This document shows positions 1 through 12,667 of a DNA stretch of 64,000 bases, in pieces. Position 1 is the first letter of the stretch. Each line of letters opens with the position of its first letter. The DNA is taken from NCBI RefSeq assembly GCF_050624435.1, contig NC_134542.1, positions 13,847,497 to 13,911,496 of the forward strand, given 5' to 3'. Origin of the DNA: Tenrec ecaudatus (lineage: Eukaryota > Chordata > Mammalia > Afrosoricida > Tenrecidae). Both the position numbers and the translations under genes were made by a program. The notes beneath the pieces were generated by a model. It made no database searches. It was not told the origin of the DNA and saw nothing but the letters and a program-made list of their open reading frames with translations.

Positions 1-360
1 ATATGTTTCTATGTATTAATATACCAGTGTGCATATGGATGTGCGTGTGTTCGTGCATGGGTTTCTGTAAATATGAATATGAGTGACATTAAATCTGATG
101 GGGTTCATTGCTTGAAATTACTAGATACTACCCATTTCATCAAGTGACCACCACTAGTAATGAAGTGAGTTAAACCCTGAGTTTATTTTGCTTCCTTTGC
201 TAAGAAGCAGTGTATTGTCAAATATCAGTAAAGTTCTATTATGTCAAATGCATGTTTAGAGTTATTTTTGACAATTCTATATAAGTAAAACTAGAACATT
301 TATTTAATAAGAAATATTAAAGATGTGTTTTGAAATTAATGTCTCATTAAGTGTTGCATT
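1..360. other. unassigned AT-rich sequence
   Basis: AT-rich with a short TG-rich start. I see no gene and no repeat that I can name. Confidence 0.4.
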
Positions 361-832
361 GGGCCCAAGACATTTTGAAAGCGTTGAAGAACAAAGCTGT
401 CACTTAAGACTAATGTGCACCTGATCCAAGCAATGTGTCCGTCGCTTCATAGGCGGGTAGGGATTGGGCAACGAATAAGGCAGAGCAGAGGGGATTCAAT
501 GCACTAAAAGTATCATGTCGGCAAACAATAGGGACAGTACCCGGGGCTGCCAGGAGAACAAACTTGCCTTAAAAGGATAGCCAGAATGTTCCTTAAAAGC
601 GAGGTTGGGCATATTATGTGAGGAACTCATCCGTGGTGAAGAACTTCATGCTTGCTAATGTAGAAGGTCTGTAAAAGAGAAAACCTTCAATGAGGCGGAA
701 TGACACAGTGGGTTCTACAGTGATCCCAAACCATTGTAGCAATTAGGACGTACAGGACAGGGCAATATTTCCTTTGTAGGGCGCTGTGAAAGAAGCAGAA
801 CCGACTGGAAGACACCTAACAACAAATGCACC
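361..832 (+). mobile_element. RTE/BovB-like LINE 3' fragment
   Basis: The order matches the RTE 3' end seen elsewhere in the window: 'gttgaagaacaaagctgtcactt', then the 'aacgaataagg' segment, 'agccagaatgttccttaaaagc', and an end at 'gaccgactggaagacacctaacaacaaa'. It is 5'-truncated, has internal deletions and keeps no open reading frame. Confidence 0.75.
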
Positions 833-1163
833 ACTAACAACTTTTATGTTGTAAACTCTCTTTTTGTACTAGAAACTCTTAAATAATTTCTACATATATG
901 CAAATATGCTACATTTACCCAGGATGAAGACTTACAACTTTATATCCCTTTCATATTGTTATGGAAGTTTTTCCAAGGTGTGGTACCCATGTCTGTGTCT
1001 TCTCAAAAGAGGAGAGAGGATAGATGTGTAATCTTTCCGTCATGGCCTGTCACGGCATCAGCTGCCGTACCTATTTCAAAGTGTTGTGCTTTTTGGATTT
1101 TTCTATTTCATTCCTCCCAAATGTGGCATCATGGTGCCTCCTTCTAGAGTGTACTTGTCTCTA
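833..1163. other. unassigned sequence
   Basis: AT-rich then mixed sequence between an RTE tail and a SINE. The small ORFs here look accidental. Confidence 0.4.
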
Positions 1164-1322
1164 AGGAGACCTGGTGGCATGGTGGCAACTCGTTCTGCTG
1201 CTAACTGCAAGATTAGTTTGAAACCATCAGCCACTCAGTTTAAGAAACTCACCAGGGCAGTTCTACCCTGTCCAATGGGGTCGCTATGAGTTGGCCATCC
1301 ACTTGATAGCAGTGAGTTTTTT
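1164..1322 (+). mobile_element. AfroSINE-like SINE
   Basis: The head 'gagacctggtggcatggtggc' is tRNA-derived and the tail 'gggcagttctaccctgtccaatggggtcgctatgagtt' is the characteristic one. The middle is partly deleted. Confidence 0.8.
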
Positions 1323-2682
1323 GTCTTTCGCAGTCTCCTTTCTCTGGGATACAAAATAGCAAAAGAGCCAATAAATGGGGCTGAAACCAAAGGAAGAAGA
1401 AGCTGCCGGCACGGTAGTTTATTGAGATGCTGCTACAGGGCGATTCCTTTTTGGATTCTGAAGTGTGGAGGAGCTCCCACGTCCAAGGTTAATGGTGGAC
1501 CACTGCGGGACCGAACAATGCCTCGCCACCTAGACTTTTAGCTTATACTTTCAGATTGCAGTGTAGACGTGCTGAGGAAAACTCTTAGCAGAGCAACAAG
1601 GTGGAAAGGAGCCCGTGGGTGTGTTCTCCATTCTAGCCAGCATGCCAGTCCACTCTTGGAGTCCTATGACAGTCTCTGTAAGCAAATGTATAAGACTTTT
1701 AACATGTCTTTCCAAAGTCGCTTATATTAGTGGTATAAACTTCCAGTTGTCCAGAGTTGAAATTGTGTTGTTGCTAATTGGTTATCCCCAACGTTTTACT
1801 TAACCTGTGTAGCTTACACATTTTAAAAAAATACGAATCCAATTAAATACATTTAAAAGTAGACTAACATTTGGGTATTCATAGAATTTATTCATTTAAT
1901 CATATTTACTGTGTACCTGCTTGGTATCTCATACCATTTTAATAAAATAGACAAAAAAATTCTCATCCTCAATTAGAATACATTGGGGAAAATAGCCAAA
2001 TATAAATTGTATAGCTTGCAGAATAAAATAATTGCTACAAGGAAAAACTAGAGCAGCAGTGGTGTGGTGGGAGAAGAGTAATTTACACTTTCAGGTAGGG
2101 TGGCCGTCGCTGGCCTCATTTAAAAAGTGCCATGTAAGCAAGCGCTCAGAGGGTGTAGGGAACAAGCCAGCCGTGCCACTCAGGGCTGTCCCGGCTTCAC
2201 GATGGCTTCATTGAGGCAAATTAAGTACTGAGGGATTGAAGAAACTTCCCCTCCAACAGATCATTTTGTCTTTTTCTTAATTTTGAGTCATTTTGCCCCA
2301 GGATGAAAACTGCTTAAAGGGTGTATTAATTTCCTATTGCTACTGTAGCAAGTTGCCACAGTCAGTGGACTGGCTGAATTATCCTGGACACACTCACTCC
2401 AAGGCTAGTCTGAAGTCAAGGTATCAGCAGGTCCGGTTCCTCTTGGACACACTAATGGTGAACCTGTGTCATTGCTGTGCCAGCTTCTCAAGGTCACCTC
2501 CAGGACCCCATCCTCCTCCAAGCCAGCAGCCGGGCATTTTCAAGTGTCTTCACTCTGCTTCCATGGCCACTGCAAGTTCTCTGACTGATCCTCCCGCTCA
2601 CATCCAACCCACCCAGGTAGGTAATCCAGGATCATCTCAAGATTCTGAATCACGTTTGCAAAGTCTCTTGCCTGGTGGTGGT
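1323..2682. other. unassigned sequence
   Basis: I see no splice-flanked ORF. 1800-2040 is very AT-rich, and the stretch 'ttattcatttaatcatatttactgtgtacctgctt' near 1890 faintly resembles a MIR, but is too short to call. Confidence 0.4.
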
Positions 2683-3140
2683 AGGTGCCACCGAGTCGGT
2701 TCCGACCCATAGGGACCCCTATACACACTGCCCAGGCCAGCACCACCCTCGATGGTTCCAATGCCTGAGGCATCGATGCAGCCTCTGTGTCAACTCACCT
2801 CGTTGAAGGTCTTCTTTCCTTTCACTACCCCTCCGCTTGACCCTGCACCATGTCCTCCAGGAACTGGTCTCTGCTGACAACCATGTCCAGAGTATGGACA
2901 TCCTTGCCTCTGAGGAGCCGTCTGGCCTTACTTCTTCCACAGCAGATCGGTTTGCCCATTTAGCAATCGCTTGATACATTCCATATTCTCCAGTACTACA
3001 ATTCAAATGCATCGCTGCTTCAGTCTTCCTTATTCGCTGTCCAACTTTCATTTAGGCAATGGAAAATACCATGGGTTGGGTTAGGTGTACCATAGTTCTC
3101 AGAGTAATATCCTTGCTTTTCAATACTCTGGAGTGGCCCA
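2683..3140 (-). mobile_element. RTE/BovB-like LINE 3' fragment
   Basis: Read on the minus strand it ends in 'cctatgggtcggaaccgactcggtggcacctacc' and carries the RTE landmarks 'gaagtaaggccagac', 'ctcagaggcaaggatg' and 'agagaccagttcctggag'. The ORFs of 77 and 110 codons on this strand are fragments of this element. Confidence 0.8.
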
Positions 3141-3507
3141 ATAGAACAACATCTGCACAAATTCTGGGGATTAGGACACAGAGCTTGGAATCTCATCACA
3201 GAGCAAACTGTCGCCCCCACGTATTGATGAATTGTCTATGGCTTCCTTCCCTATAACAACCTACTTAAGTAATTGCAACAGAGGCCCCATGACCACAAAG
3301 TGTGAAATATTTACTATATAGCCCTTTAGAGGCAGTTTTTCCATGGCTTGTTGTCTTGCTTTTCCAAGACAAAACCTCCCAGGGCCAGAAAGGCCAAGCT
3401 CCTCGTCCTTCCTCTGTTTGATAACCCCCACCTTTCCGATTCTCACTTCATGGTGAACCTCTACTGGGAGACAAGATTATTTTTTAATGATTTCTCTGAG
3501 AGATTCT
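3141..3507. other. unassigned sequence
   Basis: The left part may still be RTE-derived (continuation of the minus-strand element). Nothing else is recognised. Confidence 0.35.
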
Positions 3508-3650
3508 GAGCCCTGGTGGCATAGTAATAAAGGGTGGCGCTACCAACCACTCGCCAGCAGCTCAAAACCCACCAGGGCCAGTTGTGCACTGTCAGAGAGG
3601 GTCACTGCGAGTCAGAATCAACTCAGGCACAGGGAGTTTGGTGGGTTTCT
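3508..3650 (+). mobile_element. AfroSINE-like SINE
   Basis: Head 'gagccctggtggcatagtaataaa', middle 'ccagcagctcaaaacccaccaggg', tail 'gggtcactgcgagtcagaatcaactcaggcacagggagtttggt'. Confidence 0.85.
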
Positions 3651-4108
3651 TCTGGTTTGGCAAAAGACTACTGCTTTGCAACCGTGCTTAGCATTTGGCA
3701 TATTAAATAAGAGTAAAGCAATTTGGACACTTGGTTTCCAAGTGGTACGCGTATTTGCCTTTTGTCTTTTTTACAAAATGTCACTTAAATGTTAGAAAAT
3801 CTTTTATTCATCATTACAGTACTTCTTTACAAGTTAATATTTTGAAAGAAGTGTGAGTGTAAGAAGACTGAACTGAAGGTTTGCTTTGGGGGTGCTACAC
3901 TCCACTTCTTGACATCAGTGCAAGGTGAGGGTGCAGCCCTTTGCATGAAGGGCACAAGCAATATCACAACGGTGCTTAAAAGAGCCTGGTGAAGGGCGGT
4001 GGCAGGCCCCAAATTAAGGATATAACATGGTCAGTCATCGAAACCCCATGAGACATCAGTTAGGTCCCAGAAAAGAAATGGGTAAGTGTTTAAATCAACT
4101 GGAAAAAC
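3651..4108. other. unassigned sequence
   Basis: No recognised gene or repeat. Confidence 0.35.
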
Positions 4109-4313
4109 CATTTGGTGTAATGGGTGATATGTTGGCCTGTTAACCAAAGTCAGCAGTTCAAAACCATCCACCAATCTGTGGGAGAAAGATGAGGCTTTCT
4201 ACTCCCATAAAGGTTTATGGTCTCAGAAAGCCTGAGGGGAAGTTCTACTCTCACCTGTAAGGTCTCTATAGTGTTGCTGTGAGTCAGAATTGACTCAATG
4301 AGTTTGTTTTTGT
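4109..4313 (+). mobile_element. AfroSINE-like SINE
   Basis: Nearly full length, with 'ccatttggtgtaatgggtgatatgttggcctg' at the head, 'gggagaaagatgaggctttctactccc' in the middle and 'gttgctgtgagtcagaattgactcaatgagttt' at the tail. Confidence 0.85.
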
Positions 4314-5034
4314 TGGAATGATTACAATGAAAATTAATTAAAATATCCATAGTAGAAATGTAATTTGGCTTTTCTAAAGCTCAGTGACCTGAAGTATTTG
4401 ACTCTAGAACACCATTGTTTTTTACTTCCACATGACCTACTCTTAATTCTCTCTCATGTGCTCTAGCTAAGAAGAGAGCATTTGTTTGGAATTTGTTTCT
4501 GATTTTAAATGAAAACAAAACCCTGTGATTTGGCTGCCCGTTTACAGAGCTCATCAGTTTTCCATTCAAGGACAGAGAGATTTTGTTTCATGACACTTGC
4601 TGCCATCCCCTCAATGTAACAGCTCTCTGTCTGCTTTCCCCCTGGATTACCTGTTTCCATTCATTCTATCTTCCTGCAGCTTTCTACTTTCTGGACTTCG
4701 TTTCTGGAGACATCCTGCACTTTCGGTCCCTAACTTGGATTTCATGTTCCTCATGAGTGTTACTGTTCACAGGCTTGTTAAATTTGGGGCTGAGTAGTGA
4801 TTCTTGGGGCTAATTTCTGTTCCAGGCTTGGAGGGTCTGGTCTTTTTAGGATTTTGAATTTTGTTCGACATAGTTTTTCCTACTTTGTCCAGGACCTTCT
4901 GTTGTGATCTCCATCAAAACCCTGTGCAGTGGGAGCTGAGCCACCTCCAGCTGGTTCCTCTTGTTCCAGGCTAGTGGAGGGTTTGATTGATGTGATGTGA
5001 TTGTTGTGGTCTAAGTATTTAATTTCATTCTTTT
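4314..5034. other. unassigned sequence
   Basis: Mixed composition and no recognised repeat. The short ORFs on both strands lack support. The last part leads into the antisense L1. Confidence 0.35.
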
Positions 5035-7065
5035 TAAATTTTAATCATTCTATTGGGGGGTCGTACAATTCATCACAATCCATCCATCTATCCATTGTGT
5101 CAAGCACATTTATACATTTGTTGCCATCATCATTTTCGAAGCATTTTCTTTCTACTTGAGTCCTTGGTATCAGTTCCTCATTTTGTTCTCTCCCTCCCCA
5201 ACCCTCCCTCCCTCAGGAACCCTTGATTATTTATAAATTATTATTAATTTTTCATGTCTTACACTGACCAAAGTCTCCCTTCACCCACTTTTCTGTTGTC
5301 CATCCCCCTGGGAGAAGCTTATATTTAGATCATTGTGATCAGTTCCCCCTATCTTCCCCTTACCTTCCTGGTATGGCTCCTCAATATTGGTGCTGAGGGC
5401 TTTATCTGTCCTGGATTCCCTGTGTTTCCAGGTCTTATCTGTACCCGTATACATGTTCTGGTCTAGCCAGATTTGTAAGGTAGAATTGGGGTCATGATAA
5501 TGGGAGGAAGCATTAAAGAGCTAGAGGAAAGTTGCATGTTTCATTGGTGCTATACTGCACCCTGACTGACTCGTTTCCTCCCCGAGAGCCTTCTGTAAGG
5601 GGATGACCAGTTGCCTACAGATGGGCTTTGGATCTCCACTCTGCACTCCCCCTCATTCACAATGATATGATTTTTTTGTTCTGGGTCTTTGATGCCTGAT
5701 ATCTGATCCTATGGGCACCTAGTGATCACACAAGCTGGTGTGCTTCTTCCCTGTGGGCTTTGTTGCTTCTCAGCTAGATGGCCACTTGTTTATCTTCAAG
5801 CCTATAAGACTCCAGATGCTATATCTTTTGATAGCTGGGCACCATCAGCTTTCTTCACCACATTTGCGTATGTACCCGCTTTGTCTTCAGCAATCATGTC
5901 AGCAAGGTGAGCATCATGGAATACCAGGTTCCAGATGGGGAAGAGGCCAATAGTCATATCTTAGATGACCATTCACAAACTTTATAAGATCCAGTTATTA
6001 CTTACCAAAAGTAGGATGTCAAACATGATGAGCAAGGTTAGGCCCATTGCCTGTTCCCTCAGGCAATGGTCGATCCTTTTAAGGTATTTGGTTATATTTT
6101 CAAAACTTTGCCCTCTTGTTTACTATATGAATACTTATATTGGTACCATGTATAGATAGGTTTGCAGAAATACCCTCTGCCAAACATCTCACTGTCATCA
6201 AGTTGATTCTAACTCATAGTAACCCTATAACCCAGGGTAGAATTGCCCCAGTGCGTTTCCCAGACTGTAACCTTTTAGGGCAGTCAAAATCTTCTTTCTT
6301 CTGTTGAGCAGCTGGTGGTTTTCATCTGCCGACCTTGAGGTTGGTTTAATATATATGTATATTCATGGACGTATTAGCATACTCGTGGACGTATTGGCAT
6401 ACCCATCTCACATGTGTTCAGTTTGCATACCTACCTGTGGTATATTGTAAATTATTATTTGTTGCTACTTTTAATGCCGTGTTTATATAATATCTATGAT
6501 CGTGGCCTTTACTCTTGCACTTCTCAGTGTCTGGCTTTGCCTTGGTCATGTTATGCTCATCTCCCCCTTATTGCACGCTGTCTTTGCCTTACTTCAATTA
6601 AGACATGTCTACTCTATTGATTTTTCCCTCTCACTCCTTGTAACTATCAAAGAACGCTACTTTCTGTAAACCTTTTCTTGACTTTTTATTGTACTGGGCT
6701 CATCCATTATTTACCTTTTTGTGATTGATTTATTTCACTCAGCATAATTTCCTGCAGCTCTGTCCATGTTATATTGCACTAAGTCAAAGTTATTCTTTAA
6801 TGCATAGTATTCCAGTGTGGGTATGTATCACAGCTTATTTATCCATTCACCCATTGTGGAGCATTTAGGTTATTTCCATCTTTTTGCCATTGTGGGTATT
6901 TTTTGTTTGTTTGTTGTGAGTACTGCTGCAATGAATATGGTGTGCTTATATATATTCACATCTCAACTTATATTCCTAGTATGCATCATATGGTATCTCT
7001 GTTTCTACTTTTGAATGGACGCCATGTTGTTTTTCACAATGGCTGTACCATTTTAACTTGTTAAA
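5035..7065 (-). mobile_element. L1 LINE 3' region, antisense
   Basis: This is the afrotherian-type L1 3' region read backwards: 'cacaatccatccatctatccattgtgtcaagcacatttatacatt', 'cacccacttttctgttgtcc', 'ggtctagccagatttgtaaggtagaattggggtcatgata' and 'agactccagatgctatatcttttgatagctgggcaccatcagctttcttc'. The distal part ends in the L1 phrase 'cacaatggctgtaccatttt'. Diverged, no coding potential, and split by a SINE at 6184-6346, so it is older than that SINE. Confidence 0.85.
6184..6346 (-). mobile_element. AfroSINE-like SINE inside an L1
   Basis: On the plus strand it reads 'actgtcatcaagttgattctaactcatagtaaccctat', then 'agcagctggtggttttcatctgccgaccttgaggttgg', which is the SINE in reverse complement. 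Confidence 0.85.
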
Positions 7066-7414
7066 TTTTAAGTAGACTCTATGGAAAAGGAGTCATTTAA
7101 ATTTATATAACATTTACTGTTTTAGAGTGTTTCTCTGTAAAAATTCTCAAAAAACAGAGTTCAAAAGTCTTTTTTAAGCACAGAAATAAGACATGATTTT
7201 GTTTGAAGATTAATATTTTCTCCTATTGATCTTTTAAAGTTGACCATTGTAGCATTGATGAATTTTTGCTCATTTTTTAAAGTAAAATGCGATTTGAAAA
7301 AGATCATCAATTATTAATTGGAAAACAAGCTTTAAATATCACCTCTAGCCAGAGGCTTAACCTTTGGGTGTGTGTTAAAATTTGGTAGGTTGGGCCAAGC
7401 TGCTCGATGAATCA
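7066..7414. other. unassigned AT-rich sequence
   Basis: AT-rich, no recognised feature. Confidence 0.35.
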
Positions 7415-7549
7415 AGTGTGTGTGGATGTGTGTGTGGATGTGTGTGTGTGGATGTGTGTGTGAGGATGTGTGTGTGTGGATGTGTGTGGGTGGATGTGTA
7501 TGTGAGGATGTGTGTGTGTGGATGTGTGTGTGAGGATGTGTACATGTAA
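7415..7549. repeat. compound GT/GGAT microsatellite
   Basis: About thirteen GGATGTGTGTGT-type units of varying length form a compound simple repeat. The His/Thr-rich ORF on the minus strand is a translation artefact of it. Confidence 0.95.
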
Positions 7550-8254
7550 CCTTGAATTTATGTGCTTTGTGTGGAGCCTGCATTCTCTAGTTTAACACAC
7601 TTGGCACCAAGATCTATTGTCATAGAAAGGGTTAACTCAACACATTTCCACATCCTAACTGGCCCTTGGAGCCCCCTGAATCTGTGACTATTGGATAAAA
7701 TGATTGATATGATCCGTTCCAACTCGCAAATTGTAACACATAAGCACATGCAGAATCCACCAGGGGTCAGCGCACCAAGCATTGTCATCCCATGTCAAGA
7801 TGAATTGAATCAAGAAAAAATATTAGAAATCTTCATACTCTTGGAAATTATGCCACTATTTATGCAACTTACAAATAAGACCCTCTCGTTGTTTTTGTTT
7901 TTAATTTAAAATCTTCCTTTGGAGTTTTTGAGTGGGCAATCTGTAATGGAGCATCGGATTTGCTTCCATTCCTGATGGTGAAAGTCTAATCATATGTTGT
8001 CTTGCTCCTCTTTCTGTTCATGTATGGGCAACTTATCTCTTTAAAAGACAAACAAGTTCTTCTGAAAGCATCCTTCGAGGGAAGACTGACTAACAAGAGA
8101 ATTCTGGATCTGGCTGGAAAATAGAAGCAATCAGAAATGCTTCCAACTCCTATAAAAACAAAAACATGATTCTCACTTCAATACACCATGCTTTTGGATT
8201 CTCCCACCCCACCCCACCTTTTCTTCAAAATGATCAGCACTTTAAGAAGCACAG
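7550..8254. other. unassigned sequence
   Basis: No gene model. The ORFs on both strands around 7558-7909 overlap each other and lack splice signals or similarity I recognise. Confidence 0.35.
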
Positions 8255-8465
8255 TTGGTGGTTCTTTCTGTACCACATGCGTCACTCATGCTCTGCTATG
8301 AACGGAGAAGTTCGTTGTTTTAGTCCGCCTAGATGTGCCTCGGAAGAAAGGTCTGACCATCTGCGTTTGAAAGATCACAGACATTGAAAAGCCTACGCAA
8401 CACAATTCGGCTGTCACCATGCATTGGGTTTGATGTGAGATTGACTGGTTTGGCTTGGATTTGGT
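8255..8465 (+). mobile_element. old, degenerate SINE
   Basis: 'gatgtgcctcggaagaaaggtctgaccatctgcgt' followed by 'attgaaaagcctacgcaacac' and 'gtgagattgactggtttgg' follows the order of the older SINE subfamily, with heavy divergence. Confidence 0.5.
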
Positions 8466-9080
8466 CACTCTAAGAAAAGTAAGAATCCCTGCTCAACGCC
8501 AGGCATGGCTTTCATACACTGAAGATGCCTGATTTATATAACCCATTAAGGTGGCTATCTTCTGTATGGTGGACATTTGACTTGTGATCAGCTCAGAGAA
8601 CTGAGTCGCTGAGCAAAACCATGCTTGGACTGAGACCCATATTTTCCGAGAAGGAGTACAGGATGAGGGAGCATAGCACGGAAGGATGGGAGGACGTCTC
8701 TGGGTCAGACGTAGAGGATTGCAGATGGAAAGCAGGACTGACAATCTGGCCTTCTAAGATGGGTTGTTTGTCCCCATAAATTTTTTTTGCTAAACTGGTT
8801 ATCCCGTGGGAAACCCTATCGTGCTCTGACTGCTTCGGGAAAACTGGGAAAGGTGAGGGCTGCGTGGTGCTGGACAGAGCCAGGGGGAAAGACAGGAAGG
8901 AGCCCGAGGTCTGGTGATGTGGCGGGAGTAGACCAAGGTGATGGGGAAGGAAAGGAGAAGGCGACGGGAAAGGAAAAGAGAAGTGAGGAAGCTAATTGAT
9001 AAGGGGACCAACAAAAATGAACAGGAAGAGAGCAACTGAACAGGAAAACACTTTGGCCAAGAGCGTGTGCTGCGTCTCTA
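8466..9080. other. unassigned sequence
   Basis: Mixed composition, purine-rich around 8880-9000. No recognised gene or repeat. Confidence 0.35.
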
Positions 9081-9176
9081 AGCAAGCTCTTGATGCTCAT
9101 CTGCACAGCAAGCTCTTGATGCTCATCTGCACAGCAAGCTCTTGATGCTCATCTGCACAGCAAGCTCTTGATGCTC
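9081..9176. repeat. 26 bp minisatellite, about 3.7 copies
   Basis: The unit agcaagctcttgatgctcat+ctgcac starts at 9081, 9107 and 9133. A partial fourth copy runs from 9159 to 9176. The copies are identical by eye, which suggests a recent expansion. Confidence 0.97.
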
Positions 9177-9910
9177 TGGGAGAAGGAATGGATGAAAATA
9201 TCAAAAACTAAACTCTTCAGAAATGCTCTGTGGTTTTCGTTTGTCAGAGGGGAAGGAGGTGCCACAAACTGCCCTTCATGGGAGCAGTAGGCTTGCAGCT
9301 GCAGGGGGAGTGGACACTCAGTAGCCCAACCAACTGCTTCTCTGAGCCCTTCATTTGCTGGTTCAAAGCATCGTAGCAGGTGGAGGGCGTGGGAAAGACC
9401 GCTGGACAGCGAGTAGAGAACCCTAGGGTTTGGCAGGTAGTTGTTACCATCACAGAGACCCAAGAGTTATTCTAGGGCAGTGGAGGGACCAGTGGTCGCA
9501 TTGCAGAGTGAGGACGGGTAGTGCAGGAGGGCAGACTGTGACACTGTCACAGGGGTGACACCAAATGACTGTCTCCAAATATTTTGTGCCGTGTTTTCGC
9601 ACGCATGTTTTTGAAATGAAAATATCACTGTAGTTATAATAAAAAAACCTTAAACATTTTTTTCATAAACCAAGCTTACACGTGTCAGAATCCTCATAGA
9701 GTTAAGCTTGTGTCCATTTTCTTGTTGACCTCTTGCTGTCCTCCTGTCGGAGCGGTCATGATCCCCCACCGTGTGGTTTCATCTGACACACACTTGTTTT
9801 TGTTGCTGCCTGTCCGTAGCATCCTTGATTGTGTCACATTTTCTGGTGTTTTACCCACGGCACTGTGGTAAGTAGTATTTGAACCACTGTCAATAACTTT
9901 GTAAAGTATA
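9177..9910. other. unassigned sequence
   Basis: No recognised repeat. ORFs on the minus strand at 9149-9463 and 9694-9963 have no supporting features. Confidence 0.35.
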
Positions 9911-10095
9911 TTCTCACTGCCGAGTTGGTGCTGACCCAGAGCGACCCTGTAGGACAGGGTCACACTGGCCCTGTGGGTTCCCCAGGCTGTAGCTATTCAT
10001 GGGCATAGAACGCTCAGTCTTTCTCCTGGGGAGGAGCTGGTGGTTTCAAGTTCATGGCCAGATGGCAGCCCAGTGGGTAACCTGGACGCCAGGAG
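9911..10095 (-). mobile_element. AfroSINE-like SINE
   Basis: Plus-strand reading 'cactgccgagttggtgctgacccagagcgaccctgtaggacaggg' and 'gaggagctggtggtttcaag' is the reverse complement of the SINE. The head is at the right edge. Confidence 0.8.
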
Positions 10096-11402
10096 GACTA
10101 TAACAGAGAATAAAAAAAACCATTGAGGGAAAAGGAGAAAAATCAACAAGGCTTCCTTCTGCTCAATTGTTGTCGTTAATAATGGTGTTGTTCAAAGTAG
10201 AAAGATGTTTACGTTTGTTAACCTTCACACCAAAGCCCAACCCACTGCCTGGGTGGGGAGTCCCGCTCTCAGTGGCCAGATACAGGGATTTGGAAGTTGG
10301 CAATCTTTGCGTGAGCAGATTGCCTTTCTCCGGAAAGATCCACCAGATAGGGATTCCTCATGTCAACTTTTGTCCTTGTTCTGCCAGAAAGCCTCCAGGG
10401 ACAGCCCTCAGGCACTGTTACGGTGGGCCTGGCTGGACCAGCTTCCCTGCCTTGGCTTGTCCCTGCTCAGAGTCCTGGAGGGTCTTGCGGATCGCTCACA
10501 GCAGCAGGCCCTGGGCCTGGAGTCCGATGGAGATCCAGCTGGAAAAGGAGGTGGGTGGTGCCCAATGGCCTAAGCTAGTCCCCCCAAGGGATCCTGCCTA
10601 GGATTGGCCCTGCCATCCGGGAGCGAAGGGTCCACAGCCAGCGGCCGTCCACAGTCTCCGCTCCCCGTGCAGGTCTGCAGAGGGATGGGATGAGGTCGTG
10701 GGAGAGACTGGGCGGCCCTGAGAGCATGGGCGTGTCTGATGGCGGATGCCTCGGAGGACACCTGGCAGGCTGTACTACAGACTCCTGTGGGATTCCCCCC
10801 CCCCCCAGCTCGGGGTGCACCCTGCCCCTGCTGTGGGCGAGGTGGGCCTGGGGCCAGGGCTAGTTTCCTTGCACCTGCCTGGGGGCGTGGAGGCTAGTGA
10901 CACAGGAATGGCCCCCCAAGCTTCTTTTTCCTTCCACATCCTCTTAGAGTTGGGGTCAGGTGGCCTTTGACTGTGTCTGATGGCGCCAGTTATTCTGATT
11001 CCTGCACCCTTTGTTTCTGCTTCCTGTTTTGAATTCTGAATCGCATGTCCCCTGAATGCAAAGCCCCTTCCGAATTCAGAAAGCCTCCCTGCCCCCTCTG
11101 CCGTCACCCCCCATCCCCCATCTTTCTACAAGACACAGCGATCACTTTGCTCCTTGGAAACAAAGTACAAAAACCGGACAGGTGTCCGCAGCGCATTCTG
11201 ACTCACAGCACCTCCATTGTTTCTCCGGGGTTTCAGAAACAGACTGCAGGCCTTTCTTCCTCGGTTCCTCCAGGTGAGCTCCAACCAGAAACCTTTCACA
11301 GGTTCCGAGCCTGAGGTGAACCCTCTGCACCTCCGAGATCGCCAGCACCTTTCCCAAATCACCTCCTCTTCCCAACACGCCGAAGGCCCAAAAGAAATGC
11401 AT
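10096..11402. other. GC-rich unassigned stretch
   Basis: 10360-10980 is GC-rich but poor in CpG compared with the 26 kb block. It contains a run of 12 C at 10795-10806. Overlapping ORFs in several frames (longest 144 codons on +) are what high GC content gives by chance. I recognise no protein. Confidence 0.4.
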
Positions 11403-11552
11403 GCTGTGCTGCCAGTCACAGGGTCATGAGTTCGGATTTGCCAGCTGCTCAGAGGCACAAAGACGAGGCTTTCTGCTCCTGTAAAGATTTAAAGCCTGGG
11501 AAACCCTCTTGTCTGGAAGCAGCGGGATGGCAGTGACTGGGTTGGTTTGGGT
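11403..11552 (+). mobile_element. AfroSINE-like SINE
   Basis: 'gtcatgagttcggatttgccagctgctc', 'gacgaggctttctgctcctgtaaaga' and 'ggatggcagtgactgggttggtt'. The characteristic 'gggtcgctatgag' tail block is deleted. Confidence 0.7.
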
Positions 11553-12026
11553 TATGACTTTGCCTTCTCTGGGAAACGTTCCTTCTTTTTGTGCTTGAAC
11601 GAGAAGGTGACTTCACAAGCAGAGGAGGCAGCAGTGGGTGGTGAAGGCCCTGCGCTCCTGTCTGAATGAGAAGACTGCTGAGGAGAGAGGGAGACGCCTC
11701 AAGTCAGGGCAGCGTCAAGGCTGCTGCTGTTTGCCTTCCTTCTCTGACTGTGTTAGCAGATTTTGCTCGACACAGGCCTCACGGTTACAGGCTCATGACT
11801 CAATGATAAGAAAACGCCAAATTGTGACTTTCTCTTTTGCTTGCAGATTTAATACCTTAAGAAATCGTGAATAGACCTGCCCCTAGATGGACCCAAAAGC
11901 ACTGAGGCAAAGGTCCTGTGGAAACAAAAATCACAGCAAGCCAGCAATAGAAATGTATGGAAGCTTATTCAATATATGGAGCTACTCAATAAGTGATTTG
12001 CAAGTTGGGGTAACAGTTGCACTAAC
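11553..12026. other. unassigned sequence
   Basis: No recognised gene or repeat. Confidence 0.35.
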
Positions 12027-12611
12027 AAGTTCTCAGGTAGGTGTCCTCGACTTCCATCTGACGTGGACAGCAGTCCTGTGCCGGCCTCACGATGGTTGCT
12101 GTGTCTGAGCTCACTGCGCCAGCCACTGCGTGGATCCATCCTGTCAAAGATCTTCCTCGTTTTGTAGGGGGGGGGGGTTCCTGCCCCTTTACTTTACCGA
12201 GCATCTCCTACTCCGTGAGGCTGATCTCTCTTGATAACATGTCCAAAGCATGGGAGATGAAGTCTTGCCATCCTTGCCTCTAAGGAGCATTCTGACATCC
12301 TTTTGACAGGCCACTGTACTTTCAATATTCTTGGCCAGTACTATAGTTTAAATACATCATTTCTTCCTTATCATGTATCGTTCACATGCATATGTGGTGA
12401 TAGAAAACCCTAGCTTGGACTAGGGATCCCACAGTTCTCAAAGCCACATCTCTGCCCTGGAACAGCCTAAAGAGGTCTTTGGTTTTTTGACTGTTGCTTC
12501 CATGAGCATTGGTTGTGGGTCTAAGTAAAATGAAAAACTCGACAACTTCCATTATTTTCTCTGTTTAGCATGATGGTGTCTAGTGGTCCAGTTGTGAGGA
12601 TGGCTTTCTTT

Positions 12612-12667
<56 letters not shown>

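Noticed and set aside
9081..9176. CRISPR-like direct repeats
   Set aside because: Units are contiguous without spacers in a mammalian genome; a minisatellite.
10167..11458. Many overlapping ORFs of 70-144 codons
   Set aside because: GC-rich sequence keeps several frames open on both strands. There is no codon pattern, domain or splice structure to choose one.
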